Shown here: piece after piece, positions 14,696-22,528 of the stretch
Position numbering within the stretch: the stretch's first letter is position 1
Layout: the number at the start of each line of letters is the position of its first letter
From: Bacillota bacterium
GTDB lineage: Bacteria; Bacillota; Clostridia; Christensenellales; UMGS416
NCBI GenBank assembly: GCA_023428265.1
Contig: JAEYYW010000063.1
Coordinates: forward strand, 1 to 28,023
Reading direction: 5' to 3'
DNA: 28,023 bases
Translations under genes and position numbers: made by a program
The notes under the pieces: model-generated
What the model saw: the letters and a program-made list of their open reading frames with translations, nothing else
The model's database searches: none
Told to the model about the DNA's origin: nothing

Positions 14696-15717
14696 TGCCC
14701 TACCCCCACGCTCACCTGCTCCTGCATGTAGGGCAGTTTCATCAGCAGCTCCTTAACCTGTGGAATGTCCAGTCTTGTCGTGTTGTGGCTGGTGTATTCC
14801 CAACCATAGTCAATCTTCACATCGCCCTCGATGAAATACTTGTCGTAGTTTAATGTGCGGTTATCGGCAGGAATCCGGTAATACTCGCCCAGATCTTCCG
14901 CGACACGCATTTCCTCCCGGGTGAGCAGTGTTTCATAAAGCTTTTCACCATGGCGTGTGCCGATCACTTTGATCGGCCAATCCGGCACACCCATCAGCTC
15001 CGCCACCGCCCGGGCAAGGTCACCCACGGTGCTGGCAGGCGCCTTCTGCACGAAGATGTCGCCGGGCCGGGCTTTCTGATATGCATAAAGCACCAGGTCC
15101 ACGGCGTCATCCAGCGACATGAGGTAGCGTGTCATGTTGGGGTCGGTAATTGTCATCGGCTGGCCGGAGCGGATCTGCTGGATAAACAGCGGGATCACCG
15201 ACCCGCGGGAAGCCATCACATTGCCGTAACGGGTGCCGCAGATCACGGTCTTGTCTTCTTTGACCGTCCGGGAGCGCGCGACCATCGCCTTTTCCATCAT
15301 GGCCTTGGAGATTCCCATGGCGTTGATGGGATAGACGGCTTTGTCGGTGGAAAGGCAGATGACCCGCTCCACACCGAACTGGATTGCCGCCTGCAGCACG
15401 TTGTCGGTACCCATCACGTTGGTCTTCACCGCTTCCATCGGGAAGAATTCGCAGCTGGGCACCTGCTTCAGCGCAGCGGCATGGAAAATATAATCCACGC
15501 CGTGCATGGCGGCGGCAATGCTGTTATAATCGCGCACATCACCCAGGTAGAAGGTTACTTTATCGCTCCGGAGCTCCTTGCGCAGATCGTCCTGTTTCTT
15601 CTCATCGCGGGAAAAGATGCGGATCTCTCCCACATCGGTTGAAAGGAATCGGCTTAGCACAGCCCCGCCGAAGGAGCCGGTGCCGCCGGTGATGAGGATT
15701 GTTTTGCCTGAGAACAT
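14692..15717 (-). CDS. capE: CapE/FnlA: UDP-GlcNAc 4,6-dehydratase/5-epimerase
   Basis: First enzyme of the UDP-L-FucNAc branch, 341 residues, soluble SDR. NAD(P) site GGTGSFGG (11-18); DVRD near 60; active-site region STDKAVYPINAMGISKAM (123-140), in which the SDR tyrosine is replaced by Met134 while Lys138 is kept, as is usual in the CapE/PglF group. It turns UDP-GlcNAc into a C5-inverted 4-keto-6-deoxy sugar that CapF then takes. Start ATG 15717, with GGTAGG-like sequence upstream. An 87-base gap separates it from the glycosyltransferase gene upstream; its 3' end overlaps capF. Confidence 0.95.
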   Translation of the reverse strand: MFSGKTILITGGTGSFGGAVLSRFLSTDVGEIRIFSRDEKKQDDLRKELRSDKVTFYLGDVRDYNSIAAAMHGVDYIFHAAALKQVPSCEFFPMEAVKTNVMGTDNVLQAAIQFGVERVICLSTDKAVYPINAMGISKAMMEKAMVARSRTVKEDKTVICGTRYGNVMASRGSVIPLFIQQIRSGQPMTITDPNMTRYLMSLDDAVDLVLYAYQKARPGDIFVQKAPASTVGDLARAVAELMGVPDWPIKVIGTRHGEKLYETLLTREEMRVAEDLGEYYRIPADNRTLNYDKYFIEGDVKIDYGWEYTSHNTTRLDIPQVKELLMKLPYMQEQVSVGVGQ

Positions 15718-15791
15718 GAGGTATTCCTACCTTTCCAGCATTATCTGAGCGGGCGCAGAGCCCCGCATGGACATTTACCGCCAGTCAACTC

Positions 15792-15812
15792 TACTGACTA
15801 CTGACTACTGAC
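15792..15812. repeat. Three tandem copies of TACTGAC spanning the GT4 stop codon
   Basis: Units 15792-15798, 15799-15805 and 15806-15812 are identical. The repeat covers the stop codon (TAG on the minus strand, 15807-15805) of the glycosyltransferase gene, so loss or gain of a unit would alter only the last residues or the 3' region. Confidence 0.85.
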
Positions 15813-17019
15813 CAAGCAGCTCCCTCACCAACTCCACGTACCCCTTTGTACACACTTCCCTGGTGTGGCGCTCTTCATACAACCTGCGGGCGTTACGGCC
15901 CATCTGCGCCAGCCCAGCCCGGTCCGTCGCCATGCGGAGGATCTGTTGGGCCATGCAGCTTGCGTCACCGTTATTCACGGTGAAACCACATTCATATCGG
16001 GCCAGATCGCGGGAAATGTCGGTGTCGGGATCGATGATTGCCAGAAGCGGCCGGCCAGCGGCCAGATAGCTGTAGGTCTTGCTGGGCACAGCCAACCCCT
16101 CCATGCCATGCTCCAGGCTAACCACAAAGCAGTCGGCATTGGCAAGCATGTCGGTATAGGCCTTTCCGGTGAGAAACCCGTGAAACGCAATGTTTGCCAA
16201 GCCCAACCGCGCGGCCTCGGCCTGAAGGCTCTCTGCCTTGTTGCCGTGCCCGGTGAACACAAAGCAGATCTCGTCGCGGTCTTTCAGGGCCGCGGCGCAT
16301 TGCAGGATCGTGTCCATGTCCTGACAGGTGCCCATGTTTCCGCTGTATGCCACAACGAATGGCTGCTTGGCCTCTTCCGTGGGCTCGGTGTAGATGTTGG
16401 GCTCGCCGTCATACCAGTTGGGGATCACACGGATCTTCGCTTCATCGCGGGCCAGCCCGCTTTTCAGCATATACTGCTTCATCTCCGTGCCGATTGCCAC
16501 AATGGCCGTGGCGCGGGGATAAACCAGGCGGTTCGTGAGCGTCATCACCCGGTCAATGGCGCTGCCAGGCTTAATGGCCTGCATAGCGATGGCCAGATCG
16601 GGGTAAAGATCATAGCAGGCAAAGATGAACTTCTTGCCAAACAGCAGGTTCATCAGCGCCGGCAGCAACGGCAACAACGGCGGAAGAGAATAAACAACGA
16701 CCAGTTGATACCGCAGAAACAAAGGCCACCGCACTGCCATTGAGGCAATCAACGAGAAGTAGTTCAGAAGCCTTCCGATCTTGGATTTGCGGGAAAGCTG
16801 CAGATAGCCGACCCTGCGGATGAGCAGGCCGTTGTGCCTTTCCTTGCGCTGCACTTTGGCCTGGCCGGAAAAATACTCCTTGGGCATGCCGCACAGCACT
16901 TCCACATCCAGGCCGGCGGCTGCCAGGTCTTCGGCCATTTGGGTGACCAACACCGATGAGGTGACATATTCGGGGTAAAAGTACTGGTTCAGCACCAGCA
17001 CGCGGTTTTGCTTGCTCAT
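15805..17019 (-). CDS. GT4-family glycosyltransferase, WbuB/CapL-like (probable L-FucNAc transferase)
   Basis: A 404-residue two-domain (GT-B) retaining transferase that would act at the cytosolic membrane face. N-terminal acceptor domain: VLVLNQYFYPEYVTSS, then YSLPPLLPLLPALMNLLFGKKFIFACYDLYPDLA. C-terminal donor domain: IPNWYDGEPNIY, VAYSGNMGTCQDMD, and the E-x7-E-like end EHGMEGLAVPSKTYSYLAAG. The pattern and the neighbouring capEFG genes suggest it adds L-FucNAc to the first sugar on undecaprenyl diphosphate, as WbuB or CapL do; the donor is inferred from context only. Its ATG overlaps the stop of the sugar-phosphate transferase gene (ATGA). Confidence 0.85.
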   Translation of the reverse strand: MSKQNRVLVLNQYFYPEYVTSSVLVTQMAEDLAAAGLDVEVLCGMPKEYFSGQAKVQRKERHNGLLIRRVGYLQLSRKSKIGRLLNYFSLIASMAVRWPLFLRYQLVVVYSLPPLLPLLPALMNLLFGKKFIFACYDLYPDLAIAMQAIKPGSAIDRVMTLTNRLVYPRATAIVAIGTEMKQYMLKSGLARDEAKIRVIPNWYDGEPNIYTEPTEEAKQPFVVAYSGNMGTCQDMDTILQCAAALKDRDEICFVFTGHGNKAESLQAEAARLGLANIAFHGFLTGKAYTDMLANADCFVVSLEHGMEGLAVPSKTYSYLAAGRPLLAIIDPDTDISRDLARYECGFTVNNGDASCMAQQILRMATDRAGLAQMGRNARRLYEERHTREVCTKGYVELVRELLGQ

Positions 17020-17648
17020 TTGTTTTCATCTCCGGCGGCGCCTTCGCGCACACCTTTTGCAGACAGCACATTGACAAACGTCAGAAACAGGATCTTTGCA
17101 TCCAACGCAAAGCTGAGGTGCTGGGCATAATATCCATCCCTCTCGGCCTTCACCGGGATCGGCAGCTCGTCGCGGCCGGTCACTTGGGCCCAACCGGTGA
17201 TGCCAGGCGTCACAGCGTTGGCATGCCACTGGTCGCGCTCGTCGGCCAGGTCAAACTGGTTCCAAAGCGCAGGCCTGGGGCCGATGAAGCTCATCTTGCC
17301 ACTGAGAATGTTGAAAATCTGCGGCAGCTCGTCCATGCTGGATTTACGCAGAAAACGCCCCAACGGCGTGATATGGCTGGCGGGGTCTGTGAGCAGGTGT
17401 GTGGGGGTATCCTTCGGCGCATCCACATACATGGAGCGAAACTTGAAGATGAAAAATTCACTGCGGTTCTTCCCGATCCTCTTTTGCCGGAAGAACACCG
17501 GCCCCCTGCTGGTGAGCTTCACAAGCAGCGCCAGCACCAGCAGGATGGGTGATAGCGGGATGAAGAGCAGAATGGCAAACACCCTGTCCAGCAATGGTTT
17601 GAAAAATGTGGTATATGGAGTCTTTCTGATCACAGAATCACCGCTCAT
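17016..17648 (-). CDS. Polyprenyl-phosphate sugar-1-phosphate transferase, PglC/CapM-like
   Basis: Starts glycan assembly by moving a sugar-1-phosphate from a UDP-sugar to undecaprenyl phosphate. It is 210 residues, the minimal monotopic form: a re-entrant hydrophobic helix with KPLLDRVFAILLFIPLSP at the N-terminus, then GPVFFRQKRIG, FKFRSM, the catalytic Asp-Glu pair in SSMDELPQIFNIL, IGPRPAL, and TPGITGWAQVTGRDELP. This is the small PglC/CapM type, without the extra N-terminal helices of WbaP/WcaJ. It sits directly after the CapD/PglF-like dehydratase (ATGA overlap), which suggests a 6-deoxy-N-acetyl sugar such as D-FucNAc, D-QuiNAc or a bacillosamine relative as its donor; this is inference. 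Confidence 0.93.
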   Translation of the reverse strand: MSGDSVIRKTPYTTFFKPLLDRVFAILLFIPLSPILLVLALLVKLTSRGPVFFRQKRIGKNRSEFFIFKFRSMYVDAPKDTPTHLLTDPASHITPLGRFLRKSSMDELPQIFNILSGKMSFIGPRPALWNQFDLADERDQWHANAVTPGITGWAQVTGRDELPIPVKAERDGYYAQHLSFALDAKILFLTFVNVLSAKGVREGAAGDENK

Positions 17649-19516
17649 GCGTTTTCGTCGCCGTTCGTGAAGTTCGGCACGATTGTCTTTAAAATTTGCC
17701 GGATCTTATCGGCATGATTGTCGTGGTTAGCAAGATCGTTGAGCTTGCCCATCAGCTCGTCATAATCCACATCGGAAGGCTTTGTGATGAAGATCTTGGA
17801 AATACGGGTGGGCTCAGTTTCTTCTTCGGCGAGCAGCAGCTCTTCATATAGCTTTTCGCCTGGCCGAAGGCCTGTATAGACAATATGGATATCCACATCG
17901 GGCTCATAACCGGAGAGCCGTATGAGTTTCCTGGCAAGGTCGTCGATGCGCACCGGCTCGCCCATATCAAGCAGGAAGATCTCGCCGCCTTCCGCCAACG
18001 CGCCGGCCTGAAGCACCAACTGCACAGCCTCGGGGATTGTCATAAAATAACGGATGATGTCCGGATGCGTCACCGTAACAGGCCCGCCGTTTTCGATCTG
18101 CCGCTTGAACAGCGGGATCACGCTGCCGTTGCTGCCCAACACGTTGCCGAAGCGCACGGCCACAAACTCCGTTTCGCTCACCTTGTCCATCGCCAGGATG
18201 ATGAGCTCCGCCACACGCTTGGAGCAGCCCATCACATTGGTGGGGTTCACGGCCTTATCCGTGGAGATCATCACGAACCGCTTCACACCGTAAATTGAGG
18301 CGCTTTCAGCCAGATTGAGCGTGCCAAACACATTGTTTTTCACTGCTTCCATCGGGTTGAACTCCATCAGCGGCACATGCTTGTGGGCCGCCGCGTGAAA
18401 CACCAGATGGGGCCGGTAGAAGGACATCAATTGGTCAATGCGGTCACGGTCACGCACCGAGGCGATCACCACATCAAAGGAAAGCTCCGGATATTTGCGC
18501 TTGAGCTCCTGCTGGAGATCATAGGCGGAGTTTTCATACACATCCAGGATTACGAGCTTCTGCGGGCGATAGGTGGCAATCTGCCGGCAAAGCTCTGAGC
18601 CGATGGAGCCGCCCCCGCCGGTAACCAGCACGGTTTTGCCCTTGATGTAGCTGGCCACAGAGGTGGCGTCCAGCTCCACCGGGTCGCGGCCCAGCAGGTC
18701 TTCAATGCGCACTTCCCGGAGCTGGCCCAGCAGTGCCTGCTTGTTCATCAGTTCAAACAGCCCCGGCATGATCCGCAGATCGCAGCGTGTCTGCGTGCAA
18801 AGATCCAGAATCTCGCGGATCTGGCGGGGGCTTGCCGACGGCACGGCCACGACGATCTGGTCTATTCGCAGCGTTTGGGCCACCTCGGGAATGTCCTTGG
18901 TGAACCCGACAACCCGCACATCGCCGATGCGGCTGCCCTGCTTGGCCGGATCATCGTCAATTAGCCCAACGGCCTGACCCAGATGGGGGTGACCCTTGAT
19001 TTCCGTCAGCATCATGCTGCCGGCAGTGCCGGCGCCCACAATCAAAATGCGGCGGTTGGACGCACCTTCCACACGGGTTGACTTGGCAAAGGAAAACTTG
19101 ATGCGAAAAAAGCTCCTGCTGGCAAACAAATAGACCGTGTAGCCAAACAGAAACGCAAGCTCCATCTTGTAGAACACAACAGGTTTGAAAATCAAAACGA
19201 CAACCAGAAGGAATGCATTGGATGTCAGAGACGAATAGATCGTTTTGAACAGCTCACCCACCGTGGCATGCTCCCACAGCGTGTCATACAAACGAAAGAT
19301 ATTGTTGACGATGATCGTGGTGAGCACAGTCGCAAAAGCGATACTGGTCCAGTAGGATTTCCCGGCAATGCCCGCAACGTATCTTACATAAAAATCAGAG
19401 CTTGACGTGAGGAAGTATGCCACGACCACCGCCAGCAGGCAGCCGACGATGTCCATAAAAAGCAGCAGGATTTGTCTTTTATATTTCTGCACAAAACGCT
19501 CCAGCTCTGCCTGCAA
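17645..19516 (-). CDS. capD: Membrane-bound UDP-GlcNAc 4,6-dehydratase, CapD/PglF/WbpM-like
   Basis: A 623-residue protein with four N-terminal membrane helices (about 15-140), then a first Rossmann domain (RILIVGAGTAGSMML, 156-170) and a catalytic SDR domain: VTGGGGSIGSELC (298-310), DVYENSAYDLQ, AAAHKHVPLME, STDKAVNPTNVMGCSK (418-433) with the family Met429 in place of Tyr. It should form UDP-2-acetamido-4-keto-6-deoxy-D-glucose. Length and layout fit CapD, WbpM and PglF. Start is TTG 19516: GGAGG ends 7 bases upstream and no in-frame ATG fits. This same GGAGG is buried in a hairpin (see 19523-19542). First gene of the glycan operon, with its own promoter at 19570-19598; its stop overlaps the transferase start. 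No C4 aminotransferase, acetyltransferase or CapN-type reductase follows. Confidence 0.93.
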   Translation of the reverse strand: MQAELERFVQKYKRQILLLFMDIVGCLLAVVVAYFLTSSSDFYVRYVAGIAGKSYWTSIAFATVLTTIIVNNIFRLYDTLWEHATVGELFKTIYSSLTSNAFLLVVVLIFKPVVFYKMELAFLFGYTVYLFASRSFFRIKFSFAKSTRVEGASNRRILIVGAGTAGSMMLTEIKGHPHLGQAVGLIDDDPAKQGSRIGDVRVVGFTKDIPEVAQTLRIDQIVVAVPSASPRQIREILDLCTQTRCDLRIMPGLFELMNKQALLGQLREVRIEDLLGRDPVELDATSVASYIKGKTVLVTGGGGSIGSELCRQIATYRPQKLVILDVYENSAYDLQQELKRKYPELSFDVVIASVRDRDRIDQLMSFYRPHLVFHAAAHKHVPLMEFNPMEAVKNNVFGTLNLAESASIYGVKRFVMISTDKAVNPTNVMGCSKRVAELIILAMDKVSETEFVAVRFGNVLGSNGSVIPLFKRQIENGGPVTVTHPDIIRYFMTIPEAVQLVLQAGALAEGGEIFLLDMGEPVRIDDLARKLIRLSGYEPDVDIHIVYTGLRPGEKLYEELLLAEEETEPTRISKIFITKPSDVDYDELMGKLNDLANHDNHADKIRQILKTIVPNFTNGDENA

Positions 19517-19522
19517 ACAACT

Positions 19523-19542
19523 GCCTCCGGAAATTCGGAGGC
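19523..19542 (-). promoter_or_regulatory. Hairpin that buries the ribosome binding site of the glycan operon's first gene
   Basis: On the minus strand GCCTCCG (19542-19536) pairs perfectly with CGGAGGC (19529-19523) around a 6-base loop. The 3' arm contains the whole GGAGG site used for the TTG at 19516, so the mRNA would need melting or a competing fold to be translated. Confidence 0.65.
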
Positions 19543-19569
19543 GAATCAGGGCAGTTGAATAACGTTGCT

Positions 19570-19598
19570 ATTATAATCCAAACAATCCATCTTGTACA
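19570..19598 (-). promoter_or_regulatory. Promoter of the glycan operon
   Basis: TGTACA (19598-19593) and perfect TATAAT (19575-19570) on the minus strand, 17 bp apart. The start near 19563 gives a leader of about 47 bases that includes the ribosome-site hairpin. It lies in the 140-base gap after aroQ, in which I see no intrinsic terminator, so read-through from the aromatic operon is also possible. Confidence 0.7.
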
Positions 19599-19656
19599 GT
19601 TTTAGCTGATATATTACAAATGTATAAACAACGCCTATTGTAGCTGGCTGGGATTA

Positions 19657-20097
19657 TTACGATTTCCGCGATAAAACACCCACCAAAGCCCTGAGGCCAA
19701 GCCGATAGCTGTCGGCGCCGAACCCGCAGATCTGACCAATGCACGCCGGGGCTGTGAAGGATTTCCTGCGGAACTCCTCGCGGGCGTGGATGTTGGACAG
19801 GTGCACCTCCACCGCCGGCAGCGCGACCGCCTTCAGAGCGTCCAGCAGCGCCACCGATGTGTGGGTATAGGCTGCCGGGTTGATCAGGACGCCGTCGAAC
19901 TGCCCCAGCGCCTGCTGGATCCAGGACACCAGCTCGCCCTCCATATTGCTCTGACGGATCTCCACCTCCACGCCCAACACCTGTGCCTCGGCACGCACCG
20001 CCTCGCACAGGGCTTCATAATCGGTTTTGCCATAGACATCGGGCTCCCGCACGCCCAGCAGATTCAGATTAGGGCCATTCAGAACGAGCACCTTCAT
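19657..20097 (-). CDS. aroQ: 3-dehydroquinate dehydratase, type II
   Basis: Dehydrates 3-dehydroquinate to 3-dehydroshikimate by the trans route (shikimate step 3), usually as a dodecamer. It has 146 residues, the standard size. Motifs: NGPNLNLLGVREPDVYG (with the lid Arg and catalytic Tyr), RQSNMEGELVSWI, NPAAYTHTSVALLDAL, VEVHLSNIHAREEFRRKS with catalytic His, then GFGADSYRLGL. Start ATG 20097 overlaps the aroK stop (ATGA) and has a GGGGGTG site; the frame is open further upstream inside aroK, which is not meaningful. Last gene of the aromatic operon. Confidence 0.96.
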   Translation of the reverse strand: MKVLVLNGPNLNLLGVREPDVYGKTDYEALCEAVRAEAQVLGVEVEIRQSNMEGELVSWIQQALGQFDGVLINPAAYTHTSVALLDALKAVALPAVEVHLSNIHAREEFRRKSFTAPACIGQICGFGADSYRLGLRALVGVLSRKS

Positions 20098-20594
20098 TGG
20101 GGCACCCCCTTCACGATTTGAATGATCCGGCGGCAAGCGTCATCCACATCGCCGCTGTTGTCAATGATGTGGTCGGCATACTGCCGGTAGAGCGGCAGCC
20201 GGGTTTGGTAAGTATGGTTCAGCGTATCCACGCCGCTCGCATACAGCGGCCGCGTGGAAAGGTCGATATCCTTCACGATTTGGTGGATGGGCCGGTCCAG
20301 AAACAGGATCGTGCCGGCCTGCCGGAGCATCACCATGTTCTGCGGCTGCGTGACCACCCCGCCGCCGGTGGCAATCACCGCGCCGGAAACAGCACAGGCC
20401 TCGGCCAACGCCTCGGTTTCGCATTGCCGGAAATGGGCTTCCCCCTGCTCAAACAGCGTTGGTATCGGCCCGAACCGCCGCACGATCATATCGTCCACAT
20501 CCACAAAGAGGCGGTCAAGCAACCGGGCAACCTGCCGCCCCACCGTTGTTTTGCCACTGCCTGCCATGCCGATCAGGATCAGCGCATTGCTCAT
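20094..20594 (-). CDS. aroK: Shikimate kinase
   Basis: Phosphorylates shikimate at O3 with ATP (shikimate step 5). It is 166 residues of the P-loop fold: GMAGSGKTTVGR (9-20), DVDDMI (32-37) with the shikimate-binding Asp, GEAHFRQCETEAL with the binding Arg, ATGGGVV near 75-81, and the lid STRPLYA with catalytic Arg. Overlaps aroE before it and aroQ after it by four bases each, so it is translated in the coupled chain. Confidence 0.95.
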   Translation of the reverse strand: MSNALILIGMAGSGKTTVGRQVARLLDRLFVDVDDMIVRRFGPIPTLFEQGEAHFRQCETEALAEACAVSGAVIATGGGVVTQPQNMVMLRQAGTILFLDRPIHQIVKDIDLSTRPLYASGVDTLNHTYQTRLPLYRQYADHIIDNSGDVDDACRRIIQIVKGVPQ

Positions 20595-21409
20595 AGGCTC
20601 TCCCTCAATTCACGATCCAGCCTGCGGGTCACCTCTTGCTCCACAGCGGGGCCGATGCTTTGCCGGTGCCAGATTTCCCTGGCCCGCACGGCTTGCGCCG
20701 CCAGCATCACGAGCCCATCGGCGGTACGGAGACCCAGATGTTTGGCGCGCTTCAGCAGAAGTGTCTCCCTGGGATTATAGATCAGATCCACCGCGGCGGC
20801 AAACTGCCCGATCACAGCCTCCTCCACCGGGCAGCCGCCCCCATGGGGATGCATCCCAACCGGCGTACAGTTGACGAGAAGACCTCCTGGCAAACCGGGC
20901 AGCTCATCGTATTCCACCGTCCGTAGGCCTGGAAACCGGGCAGCGGCGTCGGCCTTGTCGCGGCTGGCCAGCACAATCTCCGCAGCACCTGCGTCAGCCA
21001 GCCAGGCGGCCACGGCCCTGGCCGAGCCACCGGAGCCCAGGATCACACAGCGCTGACCCTTCACGGCAATGCCGGCGGCCGCAAGCATTGCGCCGAACCC
21101 GTCATAATCGGTGTTGTGACCAACCAGCTCTCCGGAGAGCAGCCGCTCCACCGTATTCACCGCGCCGATGATCCGCGCCTGGCGGGAAAGGCTGTGCATG
21201 CATTCCAGCGCCGCAAGCTTGTAGGGGATCGTGACATTGGCACCATCAATGCCATTCTCCCCAAGACTTCGGAGAAAGGGCCTTACCTGCTCCGGCTCCA
21301 GCGGCATGAGCTCATAGTCGCATGGGATTCCGGATAATTCCGAGATCAGCGCGTGGATGCGGGGCGAAAGGCTATGCCCCAACGGTTTGCCGATCAGCGC
21401 GAAACGCAT
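20591..21409 (-). CDS. aroE: Shikimate dehydrogenase (NADP+)
   Basis: Reduces 3-dehydroshikimate to shikimate (step 4). It is 272 residues with N-terminal substrate domain IGKPLGHSLSPRIHA (shikimate-binding Ser residues), NVTIPYK with the catalytic Lys, AVNTVER, GHNTDYDGF with the catalytic Asp; then the Rossmann segment VILGSGGSARAVAAWL and LASRDKADA for NADP(H), and DLIYNPRETLLL. The sequence is of the AroE rather than the YdiB type. A three-base gap separates it from pheA; its stop overlaps the aroK start. Confidence 0.95.
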   Translation of the reverse strand: MRFALIGKPLGHSLSPRIHALISELSGIPCDYELMPLEPEQVRPFLRSLGENGIDGANVTIPYKLAALECMHSLSRQARIIGAVNTVERLLSGELVGHNTDYDGFGAMLAAAGIAVKGQRCVILGSGGSARAVAAWLADAGAAEIVLASRDKADAAARFPGLRTVEYDELPGLPGGLLVNCTPVGMHPHGGGCPVEEAVIGQFAAAVDLIYNPRETLLLKRAKHLGLRTADGLVMLAAQAVRAREIWHRQSIGPAVEQEVTRRLDRELRESL

Positions 21410-21412
21410 AGA

Positions 21413-22528
21413 CTACCCCTTCCACTTTTTATAGTTCCCCAGAATCAGGATGCTCCTGCAATTCTCCCCCGCCTCCTTCAGCGCACCCTGCACGGCAGGG
21501 TCTGAAAGGCATCCGCTGAAGTCCATATGGAAGCAATACTGCCAGGGTGAGCCGGGCACCGGCCGGGAGACCAGGTTCATCAGGTTGATGCCCCGGTCTG
21601 CAAAAGCGCGCAGCGCGCCGTAAAGCGTGCCGGGCCGGTGCTCCACCACGAACACGGCGGAGATCTTGTCTGCCTCCTCAATGGGCGCATCGGAGGCAGA
21701 AACAATGGCAAACCGCGTGAAGTTGGCCGGATTGTCCTGGATATCATGGGCCAGCGGCACAAGGCCATGGAGATTCCCGGCCTGTTCGGAGGCGATGGCC
21801 GCCGCCGCGATGTCGCCCCTGCGGGCCACCTCCGCTGCGGCGCCGGCGGTGCTGGCAAAAGCCACGGCGTCATACCCCTTGCGGAGGAGGAACTGCCGGC
21901 ACTGCTCCAGCGGCTGGGGGTGGGAGAACACCACACGGATATCGCCTGCCACCGCGCCGGGCAACGCCAGCAGGCAATGGCGCACCGGCAGCACCGTTTC
22001 GCCCACGATGCGAAGCGCCCCCTGAGCGAGCAGGTCGGTCACCGCAAACACGCCGCCGGTCAGGCTGTTTTCCACCGGCAGAATGCCAAAGCGGCACCGG
22101 CCCAGCGCCACGGCATCCACCACTTCCTCAAAGCTTGCAAACGGCACGGCATTGATGTCATCGCCGAAGTGCCGCCCCAGCGCCTCGTGGCTGAAAGAAC
22201 CCTCCGGGCCCAGATAGGCAACCGTTTCCGCCGTGGAAGAGGATGGCTTTCCACGGTGAGCAGCCTGCAGAGCGTTCTGCTGCAGCAGCCGGCTTTCCGC
22301 CATGATGCCCTCAAAGAAGCGCCGCAGCGCGGGCTTCAGGCTTTCGTTCTCCGAAGACGCTTCGGCGGCTGCGATCACGGCCTGCTCCCGGCCCAGATCC
22401 AGCACCGGCAGGTCGTTGCTCTTTTTATATTCCGACACAGCCGCCGAAAGCGCCATCCGCCTTTGGAACAGGGCGGACAGCTCGCTGTCGATCTGGTCAA
22501 TCTGGCTGCGGATATCGGTCAAGTCCAT
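21413..22528 (-). CDS. pheA: Bifunctional chorismate mutase / prephenate dehydratase (P-protein)
   Basis: Turns chorismate into prephenate and prephenate into phenylpyruvate. It is 371 residues in three parts: AroQ-type chorismate mutase (about 1-90, DIRSQIDQIDSELSALFQRR), prephenate dehydratase (about 103-280, VAYLGPEGSFSHEA, GILPVENSLTGGV, and the catalytic TRF at 271-273), and an ACT domain (about 288-368). In the ACT domain the GALV-type site reads GTLYGAL. The Phe-binding ESRP motif reads VSRP (320-323), so the glutamate is missing. This may weaken or change phenylalanine feedback (inference). As the only chorismate mutase in the window, it must also feed TyrA. The ATG follows the aroC stop directly. 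Confidence 0.95.
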   Translation of the reverse strand: MDLTDIRSQIDQIDSELSALFQRRMALSAAVSEYKKSNDLPVLDLGREQAVIAAAEASSENESLKPALRRFFEGIMAESRLLQQNALQAAHRGKPSSSTAETVAYLGPEGSFSHEALGRHFGDDINAVPFASFEEVVDAVALGRCRFGILPVENSLTGGVFAVTDLLAQGALRIVGETVLPVRHCLLALPGAVAGDIRVVFSHPQPLEQCRQFLLRKGYDAVAFASTAGAAAEVARRGDIAAAAIASEQAGNLHGLVPLAHDIQDNPANFTRFAIVSASDAPIEEADKISAVFVVEHRPGTLYGALRAFADRGINLMNLVSRPVPGSPWQYCFHMDFSGCLSDPAVQGALKEAGENCRSILILGNYKKWKG

